DNA of 64,000 nt from Falsigemmobacter intermedius (GTDB lineage Bacteria; Pseudomonadota; Alphaproteobacteria; Rhodobacterales; Rhodobacteraceae): positions 168,321-232,320 of the forward strand of contig NZ_SBLC01000002.1 of assembly GCF_004054105.1 (NCBI RefSeq), given 5' to 3'. Position 1 is the first letter of the stretch. The number at the start of each line of letters is the position of its first letter. Under the pieces are notes generated by a model that did no database searches, had not been told where the DNA came from, and saw only the letters and a list, made by a program, of their open reading frames with translations. Below are positions 58,190 to 64,000 of the stretch, piece by piece. The position numbers and the translations under genes were made by a program.

Positions 58190-58813
58190 TCAGCCGGTGT
58201 AACCCACGGTCGCAAGCTTACCCACCAGGGTTTTCATCTCAGCCTCATTGATCACAGCATCGGCGAAATCTTCTGCCGAAATGTGGCTTTTGCCTTTGTT
58301 ATCCGACAAAAGCGTGGTGCCGCCGATGGTGTAATCGCCGGTCAGTTCGCCCGGCGCGATCTCTGCCGAAGGGGCAAGCACCGTCCATTTCAGATCGCTT
58401 TGCGCCAGAAGATCCCAGGCCGCCTTCATCCCGCGGGCTTCCGCCACATATTCCGGCGGCAGCACATCCACCACCGGAGTGCCATCGGGCAGCGAGAGCG
58501 AGCCTGCGCCGCCGACCATGATCACCCGCTTCGGTTTTGCCGCGATCAGCGCTTTGGCATAGGCCGTGGCCTCCGCCAGGGCATCGCCGCCATTGCGCGG
58601 CGAGACCGCACCGATCACCAGATCCGCCTCTGCCGCGTAAGAAGCAAAGGTCGAAGCATCATGGGCATCGGCTTTCACGGCCGTCACACCCGGAAATTCC
58701 GCAATCTTTTCAGGGCTGCGGGCGGCGGCAATCACCTCATGGCCGCGCTCTGCAGCCTCTGCGAGGATGCGCGAGCCGACCATGCCGGAGGCGCCGAGCA
58801 GAAGAATTTTCAT
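58190..58813 (-). CDS. NAD(P)-binding oxidoreductase (atypical SDR, YwnB-like)
   Basis: 207 residues, Rossmann fold with the dinucleotide loop [10 protein letters not shown] at residues 8-17. The body matches small NAD(P)H-binding proteins of the NmrA/YwnB sort: [33 protein letters not shown] and [11 protein letters not shown]. The classical SDR Tyr-x3-Lys is not evident. It is divergent from an HxlR regulator, and a perfect palindrome lies 21 bases before its start. This is a common arrangement in which the regulator represses the oxidoreductase until quinones or electrophiles appear. GGAG precedes the ATG. Confidence 0.9.
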   Translation of the reverse strand: MKILLLGASGMVGSRILAEAAERGHEVIAAARSPEKIAEFPGVTAVKADAHDASTFASYAAEADLVIGAVSPRNGGDALAEATAYAKALIAAKPKRVIMVGGAGSLSLPDGTPVVDVLPPEYVAEARGMKAAWDLLAQSDLKWTVLAPSAEIAPGELTGDYTIGGTTLLSDNKGKSHISAEDFADAVINEAEMKTLVGKLATVGYTG

Positions 58814-58833
58814 GATTTACTCCGATCAAAATG

Positions 58834-58848
58834 GTTACTATTAGTAAC
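58834..58848. promoter_or_regulatory. predicted HxlR operator
   Basis: Perfect palindrome GTTACT-ATT-AGTAAC in the divergent oxidoreductase/HxlR region. A further half-site GGTTAC lies near 58896, close to the regulator start. The TTACTATTAGTAA core recalls sites of HxlR/YodB-type repressors. Confidence 0.65.
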
Positions 58849-58916
58849 TACCCTCTCTGCATAGCCCGCTTCGACTGCGGCGGGAAGGCCCTGGTGGTTA
58901 CCTGAAAGGAAGCAGG

Positions 58917-59288
58917 ATGCCCGCACCGCGCGCCCGAAGCTACGACTGCCCGATCAGAGATGTCCTCGACCGGATCGGCGATGCCTGGTCGGTTCTGGTT
59001 CTGATGGAACTGGGCCGGGGGGACTGCCGCTTCAATGCCCTCTCGCGGGTGGTGCCGGGGATCTCAGCGCGGATGCTCACGGTCACGCTGCGCAATCTCT
59101 CGCGCGACGGGCTGGTCACTCAGGCGGGGGCGGGCGGCGCTTACGGGCTGACCCCGCTCGGACGCTCGCTCCTGGGCCGGATCGAGGCGCTGGCCGCTTG
59201 GGCTGAGGCCGCACAGCCCGAAGTGCACCGCGCGCGCAAAGCCTGGGACGCAGGGCAAACCCTGCCGCAGGCCGAGCTGGCCGGGTAA
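58917..59288 (+). CDS. HxlR-family transcriptional regulator
   Basis: 123 residues, a complete winged-helix HxlR protein. Family features are [20 protein letters not shown] at the start (with the single N-terminal cysteine used by redox-sensing members), then [20 protein letters not shown] and [20 protein letters not shown] of the wing, followed by [26 protein letters not shown] ribosome site precedes the ATG. It is divergent from the oxidoreductase gene with an operator-like palindrome between, so it most likely controls that gene and itself. Confidence 0.93.
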   Translation: MPAPRARSYDCPIRDVLDRIGDAWSVLVLMELGRGDCRFNALSRVVPGISARMLTVTLRNLSRDGLVTQAGAGGAYGLTPLGRSLLGRIEALAAWAEAAQPEVHRARKAWDAGQTLPQAELAG

Positions 59289-59410
59289 CTGATGAATAAC
59301 AAAAACTTGAGAGGCATATTGTCGCGATTTGCCATCCTGCGCGCGCGCATGTCTTGCTCCTCCCCTATGCTGGGCGCATAGCCCCCGCACCCCCCGCTAA
59401 GAGGCCAGGT

Positions 59411-59869
59411 ATGACTAAGTTTATTGTGAATGGTCAGGAGCGCGAGCTCAACATCGACCCCGAAACCCCGCTTCTTTGGGCGCTGCGCGACGAGCTGCGG
59501 CTGACCGGCACGAAGTTCGGCTGTGGTGCTGCGCAATGTGGCGCCTGCACCGTCTGGGTGGATGGGGTTCCGACCCGCTCCTGCGTGACGCCGATCGAAG
59601 ACATCGCGGGTGCCACCATCACCACCATCGAAGCCGTCGACACCCCTGAGGCGAAAGCCGTTCAGGCGGCCTGGGCTGCGATTGACGTGCCGCAGTGCGG
59701 CTGGTGCCAGTCCGGTCAGATCATGGCCGCGACCGCGCTGCTGGCGGAAAACCCTGCCCCGACCGATGAAGACATTGATGCTGCGATGGAAGGCAATGCA
59801 TGCCGCTGCGCCACTTACGTCCGCATCCGTCAGGCGATCCACAACGCCGCCGACGCGCTGAAAGGCTGA
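59411..59869 (+). CDS. 2Fe-2S subunit of a molybdenum hydroxylase (IorA-like)
   Basis: 152 residues, the small electron-transfer subunit of two-subunit xanthine-oxidase-family enzymes. The plant-type 2Fe-2S cluster cysteines are in GCGAAQCGACTVW plus SCVTP. The second cluster is in CGWCQSGQIMAA and NACRCATYVRIR. Sequence and gene order resemble isoquinoline 1-oxidoreductase alpha (IorA) and aldehyde oxidases of this class. It has no signal peptide and probably travels to the periplasm with the Tat-signalled large subunit. The ATG has GAGGCCAGG upstream. The large subunit starts four bases after its stop. Confidence 0.95.
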   Translation: MTKFIVNGQERELNIDPETPLLWALRDELRLTGTKFGCGAAQCGACTVWVDGVPTRSCVTPIEDIAGATITTIEAVDTPEAKAVQAAWAAIDVPQCGWCQSGQIMAATALLAENPAPTDEDIDAAMEGNACRCATYVRIRQAIHNAADALKG

Positions 59870-59873
59870 GTTC

Positions 59874-62027
59874 ATGACGATTGAGACCACCCGTCGCGGC
59901 TTTATGGCAACCGGCTCCGGCCTGCTCCTGTCGCTGACCCTGCCGCTCGGCGCGGCTGCTGCGAAGACCGGTGAAGCGGCTGTGGCAGGCTTTGAGCCCA
60001 ATGCCTTCATCCGCATCGGCACCGACCACAGCGTCACCGTTCTGGTCAAACACCTTGAGATGGGTCAGGGCCCCTACACCGGTCTGACCACCCTTGTCGC
60101 GGAAGAACTCGACGCGAACTGGGATCAGATGCAGGCCGTGGGCGCCCCCGCCAATACGCCGCTTTACGCCAATGGCGCGCTTGGCGTGCAGGGCACCGGC
60201 GGCTCGACCTCGATGATGTCGTCTTTCCTGCCGATGCGGGAAGCCGCTGCCGCCGCGCGTCAGATGCTGATCACCGCCGCCGCCGCGGAATGGGGCGTGC
60301 CCGCCGATGAGATCGTCATCAAAGCGGGCATTCTGAGCCATCAGGGCACCGGCAAAAACGCAGGCTTCGGCGATTTCGCAGAAGCCGCGTCAAAACTGCC
60401 GGTTCCCGACGCCCCGAAGCTGAAAGACCCGAAAGACTTCGTCTTCATCGGCAAAGACCGCCCGCGTCTGGACACCGCCTCGAAGGTGAACGGTTCGGCG
60501 AAATTCACGCTCGACCATTACCCCGAAGGGATGCTGGTCGTCATGGTCGCCCATGCGCCGAAATTCGGTGCCGTGGTGAAAAGCTTTGACGACACGGAAG
60601 CCTTGGCCGTTGCCGGCGTTGAGATGGTCCGTCAGGTCCCGATGGGTGTGGCCGTTTACGCCAGAAACACCTGGGCTGCGATGAAGGGCCGTGAGGCCCT
60701 GGTCATCGAGTGGGACGAGAGCAAAGCCGAAATCCGCTCTTCGGATGCAATCTTCGCCGATTACGCCAAAGCGGCGGCCGAAGGCGGCCTGACCGTTGAA
60801 GAGACCGGCGATCTGGCCGAAGCCTTCAAAGGCGCGGAAAAGGTTCTCGAGGCCGAATACCGCCTGCCCTATCTGGCCCATGCGCCGCTCGAAGCGCTCG
60901 ACGCGATCATCGAGATCAAAGAGGGCAAGGCCGTTCTCACCTATGGCTGCCAGTTCCCGACCGTCGATCAGATGGCCTTTGCCGGCACCTTCGGCATTGA
61001 GCCCTCAGATGTGACGATCAACGTTCTGATGGCCGGTGGCTCCTTCGGGCGCCGCGCCCAAGGCTCGGCCCATTTCGCCATTGAGATGGCGGAAGTGGCC
61101 AAAGCCGCAGGCCGTGACGGTGTGTTCAAGCTGCAGTGGACCCGTGAGGACGACATCAGGGGGGGCCACTACCGCCCGGCGGCTCTCCACAAAATGCGCG
61201 CAGGTCTTGATAAAGACGGCAAAATTGTCGCCTGGGAAAACGTCATCGCAACCCAGTCGATCATGATGGGCACCGTGATGGAGCCCAGCCTGAACGGCGG
61301 CCCCGATCCCTTCACCTTTGAGGGCTCGGCCCATCTGGCCTATGATCTGGGCACCCGCCGCATCGGCTGGTCGGCCATGCAGACCGATGTCTCAGTCCTG
61401 TGGTGGCGCTCGGTCGGGCACAGCCACACGGCCTATGCGGTTGAGACCTTCCTTGACGAAGTGCTCGAAGCCGCAGGCAAAGACGCCATCGAGGGCCGTC
61501 TGGAGCTGCTGAGCGCAGAGGCCACCCGTGAGCGCGCTGTGATCGAAAAGGTCCGCGAAATCTCGGGCTGGAAGGGTCGCAAGGGCGAGAACGGCAAGGC
61601 CTACGGCTTTGCTTTCGTGAAGTCCTTTGGCTCTTATGTGGCTCAGGTCGCGGAAGTGGAAGACAAAGACGGCCTGCCGCGCGTCACCCGCGTCTGGGTT
61701 GCGGTGGATTGCGGCCTGGCCGTGAACCCGAACCTGATCACCGCGCAGTGTGAAGGCGGCGTGGGCTTTGCGCTCTCGACCGCGCTTTACAGCGAGATCA
61801 CTCTCGCTGAGGGTGGTGAGGTTGAGCAGTCGAACTACCACGACTATCCGCTGCTGCGCATCACCGAGATGCCGGCTGTCGAAGTGGCGATCATCGCGTC
61901 GAACGAAGCCCCCTCGGGCATCGGTGAGCCGCCGGTTCCGCCGCTGGCTCCGGCCGTCGGCAACGCCTGGCGTCAGCTGACGGGCAGGACCAAACGTCAG
62001 CTGCCCTTCGCCCGCGCTGAAGCCTGA
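59874..62027 (+). CDS. molybdopterin-binding subunit of a molybdenum hydroxylase (IorB-like)
   Basis: 717 residues. A twin-arginine signal (TTRRGFMATGSGLLLSLTLP) indicates export in folded form. Cofactor and active-site segments are HLEMGQGPYTGLTTLVAEEL, GVQGTGGSTSMMSSF, MAGGSFGRRAQGSAHF and LWWRSVGHSHTAYAVETFLD. The C-terminal GIGEPPVPPLAPAVGNA holds the expected catalytic glutamate. The family oxidises N-heterocycles or aldehydes using water and passes electrons to a cytochrome; no cytochrome gene is adjacent. XdhC, the sulfuration/insertion factor, follows. The substrate is not deducible. moaA at 21.6 kb contributes to its cofactor. The HxlR gene lies upstream but with a separate promoter region. 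Confidence 0.94.
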   Translation: MTIETTRRGFMATGSGLLLSLTLPLGAAAAKTGEAAVAGFEPNAFIRIGTDHSVTVLVKHLEMGQGPYTGLTTLVAEELDANWDQMQAVGAPANTPLYANGALGVQGTGGSTSMMSSFLPMREAAAAARQMLITAAAAEWGVPADEIVIKAGILSHQGTGKNAGFGDFAEAASKLPVPDAPKLKDPKDFVFIGKDRPRLDTASKVNGSAKFTLDHYPEGMLVVMVAHAPKFGAVVKSFDDTEALAVAGVEMVRQVPMGVAVYARNTWAAMKGREALVIEWDESKAEIRSSDAIFADYAKAAAEGGLTVEETGDLAEAFKGAEKVLEAEYRLPYLAHAPLEALDAIIEIKEGKAVLTYGCQFPTVDQMAFAGTFGIEPSDVTINVLMAGGSFGRRAQGSAHFAIEMAEVAKAAGRDGVFKLQWTREDDIRGGHYRPAALHKMRAGLDKDGKIVAWENVIATQSIMMGTVMEPSLNGGPDPFTFEGSAHLAYDLGTRRIGWSAMQTDVSVLWWRSVGHSHTAYAVETFLDEVLEAAGKDAIEGRLELLSAEATRERAVIEKVREISGWKGRKGENGKAYGFAFVKSFGSYVAQVAEVEDKDGLPRVTRVWVAVDCGLAVNPNLITAQCEGGVGFALSTALYSEITLAEGGEVEQSNYHDYPLLRITEMPAVEVAIIASNEAPSGIGEPPVPPLAPAVGNAWRQLTGRTKRQLPFARAEA

Positions 62028-62033
62028 GTTCAA

Positions 62034-62065
62034 AGATGGCCCGGAGTTCCGGGCCATCTGCTTTT
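62034..62065 (+). terminator. strong hairpin between the Mo-hydroxylase and xdhC genes
   Basis: Perfect 12 bp arms AGATGGCCCGGA and TCCGGGCCATCT with a two-base centre (tighter in practice), then GCTTTTC. It starts seven bases past the stop and may lower xdhC expression relative to the enzyme. Confidence 0.8.
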
Positions 62066-62105
62066 CGGCGGGGCCAACCCGCGTCTTTTTCTTCGGACAT
62101 CCGCC

Positions 62106-62987
62106 ATGACGGTCACAGCCCCCCTGACCCGCATCTGCGAAAGTGAGCTTCCCCTCGCCCCCCTGCGCGCGGCCCTTCGGCGCGGCGAGCCTGCGGCGCT
62201 GGCGGTCATCATCGGGGTTGTCGGCGCCTCTTATCGTCCTGTCGGTGCGGGAATGGTGGTGACCGGGAGTGGCCAGCGTTTCGGCAATCTCTCCTCGGGC
62301 TGCATCGAGCGCGATGTTGAGATCCATGCCCGGGCCGCGCTGGCCGACGGGCAGATCCGAGTGCTGCGCTATGGTCAGGGTTCGCCCTGGCAGGACCTGC
62401 AACTGCCCTGCGGCGGCGGTCTCGACATCCTGATCCTGCCCTGCCCCGAGCAGGCCGCGCTGGAGGCCGCAACCCTTGCCCTGCAGCGCCGGCAGGAGGC
62501 CGATCTGATCCTCGGGCCTTTGCATCTGACCCTGCTGCCCGAGCTGCGTTTTCTGATTTTCGGCAAAGGCCCCGAGACCCGGGCGCTGGCGCAGATGGCC
62601 CGTGCTGCGGGCTATCTGACCGAAGTTTTCTCGCCAGACCCCGAGACGCTGGAGGGGCTTGCGAATGCCCGGCTCACCCCGGAAACCGACTGGCCGGACG
62701 GGGTGGCCATTGACCCGCGCACCGCCGTCGCACTCTTCTTTCACGACCACGACCGCGAGCCGCCACTTCTGGCCAAGGCCCTGACATCGGACGCTTTTTT
62801 CATCGGCGCCCAAGGCTCTGCCCGTGCGGCCGCCGCCCGGGATGAGGCCTTGCTGCAGGCAGGTCTGCCCGCCACCGTTCTCAGCCGCCTTGCCCGCCCC
62901 TTCGGCCTGATCCCCTCTGTGCGCGACCCGCGCTCGCTGGCAATCTCCGTGCTCGCCCAGATCCTCGACCGCGCCCGTTCGCTTTGA
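62106..62987 (+). CDS. XdhC-family molybdenum cofactor maturation protein
   Basis: 293 residues. XdhC proteins bind Mo-cofactor, protect it during sulfuration, and insert it into xanthine-oxidase-family enzymes. The N-terminal XdhC/CoxI domain has VVGASYRPVGAGMVVTGSGQ and the conserved GNLSSGCIERDVEIHA, then LPCGGGLDILI. The C-terminal Rossmann-like domain has RFLIFGKGPETRALAQMARA and FFIGAQGSARAAAARDEAL. It sits just downstream of the hydroxylase genes and surely serves them. No mobA-like partner is next to it. Confidence 0.93.
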   Translation: MTVTAPLTRICESELPLAPLRAALRRGEPAALAVIIGVVGASYRPVGAGMVVTGSGQRFGNLSSGCIERDVEIHARAALADGQIRVLRYGQGSPWQDLQLPCGGGLDILILPCPEQAALEAATLALQRRQEADLILGPLHLTLLPELRFLIFGKGPETRALAQMARAAGYLTEVFSPDPETLEGLANARLTPETDWPDGVAIDPRTAVALFFHDHDREPPLLAKALTSDAFFIGAQGSARAAAARDEALLQAGLPATVLSRLARPFGLIPSVRDPRSLAISVLAQILDRARSL

Positions 62988-63227
62988 GCAAGGCTGCAGC
63001 GACGCCAGCCTGTGGTGTCATCCCGGCCGGATTTGTCGGGCAATGCGTCAAAACAGATCCGCTGGTCCTTCAGTGAGATCTCTTCACCGGCAAGGGTGAG
63101 CCTTCTGCCCCGCGCAGGCGCAGGCCGACTTATCCCGAAAGGTTTTCAGACCAGGCGGTCCTCTTCAGGGGACCACTGCGCCCGGGCGGGCTACGGGAGG
63201 GAAGGGAAGCCCCCGCCCTCACCCCTG
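62988..63227. other. xdhC-tetR intergenic region, no gene seen
   Basis: 240 bases between convergent genes, with no protein-like frame and no strong T-tailed hairpin. It is less GC-structured than other gaps and contains short direct and inverted repeats only. Confidence 0.4.
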
Positions 63228-63833
63228 TCAGCACAGTTCCGTCTTATCCCCGACCAGCAGTCTGAGCGTCGTCAGCGCAGTATCGCAGCGCTGGCGGATC
63301 TCCGGATCAGACAAAGGCGGATGGTCGTGAATGATACGCCTCACCTGCAGATCGCCCACCAGTATCCCCAGGAACCACCCCGTGACCTGACCGGGGTCGC
63401 GCTGCGTGCCTGCGCAAAGGCGCGCCATCAGCCGGCTGATCAGAGGCTGAATCTCCTGGCGTCCGCCGGAGGAGATCGCGGCCCCAAGCGCCCCCGTCGG
63501 ATCCGCCGCAGCCGCCCGGTTCAGCAGGATCGCCCGATCACCAAGGATCATCCGCAAAAAGACAGGTGCCAGCGCAGTAAGCGCGTCCCACGGATCGCCG
63601 TGACCCTCGAGGGCAGTTTCAAGGAGCCGCCGGGTCTCGGCAGCGTTCTCACGCACCATGGCGGTGAACAGACCATCCTTGTCGCCATACCAGCGGTAGA
63701 GGGTCTCGTTTGAGGCCTGCGCCGCCCGCGCAATTCGCAACATCGACGTGCCGCCATAGCCATATTGCGCCAGCAGATCATAGGCAGCGGCATAGATCGC
63801 CGCAGCCCGGCGCTTTCGGTTCGTATCGTCCAT
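63228..63833 (-). CDS. TetR-family transcriptional regulator
   Basis: 201 residues. The N-terminal helix-turn-helix (residues about 8-55) reads IYAAAYDLLAQYGYGGTSML, then RIARAAQASNETLYRWYGDK and DGLFTAMV, as in TetR/AcrR repressors. The ligand-binding C-terminal domain is unassigned, as usual. The region upstream to 63901 has an extended AT-rich inverted repeat likely to be its own operator. No target gene is within the window on the upstream side; the regulated gene may lie beyond 64000. Confidence 0.9.
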   Translation of the reverse strand: MDDTNRKRRAAAIYAAAYDLLAQYGYGGTSMLRIARAAQASNETLYRWYGDKDGLFTAMVRENAAETRRLLETALEGHGDPWDALTALAPVFLRMILGDRAILLNRAAAADPTGALGAAISSGGRQEIQPLISRLMARLCAGTQRDPGQVTGWFLGILVGDLQVRRIIHDHPPLSDPEIRQRCDTALTTLRLLVGDKTELC

Positions 63834-63858
63834 TCCGGCTCCTGGTCTTTACGAGAAG

Positions 63859-63901
63859 TGTACAGATTGATACGCAATTGCAATGCGTAATGATTTGTAC
63901 G
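63859..63901. promoter_or_regulatory. predicted TetR operator (extended inverted repeat)
   Basis: Inner arms TACGCA and TGCGTA are seven bases apart, and outer TGTAC sequences sit symmetrically on both sides (63859 and 63896). It starts 25 bases before the tetR ATG. A second small inverted repeat, AGTAA/TTACT, is at 63912-63931. Confidence 0.5.
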
Positions 63902-64000
63902 GATTGGAGTCAGTAAATGCGCAATCTTACTAAGGGGCTCTGATGTTGTAACCGCCCCCCGACGGCATCTTTGTGCCAAGGTGGGATCGTCACAATCCAT

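Noticed and set aside
63548..64000. Minus-strand frame open to the window edge before tetR
   Set aside because: Out of frame with the TetR domain, with Arg-rich nonsense composition; it crosses the AT-rich operator region.

Overview
This window is about 64 kb of GC-rich, densely coded chromosome from an alphaproteobacterium of the Rhodobacteraceae/Paracoccaceae type. The signs are the order murB-ddl-ftsQ-ftsA-ftsZ-lpxC-bamD-recN, the ccmF-ccmH (ccl1-ccl2) pair, the trgA-trgB-cysK tellurite-resistance locus first described in Rhodobacter sphaeroides, and glpX next to recJ. I see no rRNA operon, CRISPR array, prophage, transposase or plasmid replication gene. One tRNA gene (Glu, anticodon TTC) is present. 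It reads as core chromosome.

Layout. 0.1-3.2 kb: a large low-complexity envelope protein whose two ends resemble secretion-system proteins GspL/PilM and GspC/PilP. 3.2-7.6 kb: two alpha/beta hydrolases (one with a His/Cys-rich metal-binding-like tail), a threonine dehydratase and recN, all on the minus strand. 7.7-16.0 kb: the minus-strand envelope and division block bamD, lpxC, ftsZ, ftsA, ftsQ, ddl, murB. Candidate promoters lie before ftsZ, lpxC and bamD, and a terminator follows ftsZ. 16.1-19.4 kb: a PaaG-like enoyl-CoA hydratase and cytochrome c maturation genes ccmH and ccmF. 19.6-26.1 kb: amidase, a small lipoprotein, moaA, an acyl-CoA synthetase overlapping a DsbA-type thiol oxidoreductase, and a Bcr/CflA drug exporter. 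26.3-31.7 kb: rpmB, a class I glutamine amidotransferase-like hydrolase, malate synthase G and a divergent photolyase-like flavoprotein. 31.8-40.1 kb: a DUF4177 protein, bolA divergent from a J-domain protein, then a plus-strand run of a PLP enzyme, trgA, trgB, cysK and a large MscS-type channel.

40.2-53.2 kb: alaX, a diverged pyruvate phosphate dikinase-like protein, a SleB-type wall hydrolase, folB, folP, a 25-residue membrane peptide missed by ordinary gene calling, ettA, folE2, glpX and recJ. FolE2, FolB and FolP are three steps of folate synthesis lying within 5.4 kb. 53.3-58.1 kb: tRNA-Glu, a DUF1489 protein, a UPF0283 membrane protein and ileS. 58.2-64 kb: an oxidoreductase/HxlR-regulator pair with a clear palindromic operator, an exported molybdenum hydroxylase (IorA/IorB type) with its XdhC maturation factor, and a TetR regulator with a palindrome upstream.

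I found no multi-gene system that is plainly new. The most interesting items are the GspL/GspC-like fusion, the His/Cys-rich hydrolase tail, the 25-residue membrane peptide, a recurrent gene-3'-end element (motif plus hairpin), and enzymes whose key motifs have changed (PPDK-like, photolyase-like and cysteine-desulfurase-like). All functional calls come from reading sequence; no database search was run. Promoters, operators and terminators are predictions from motif and hairpin inspection.
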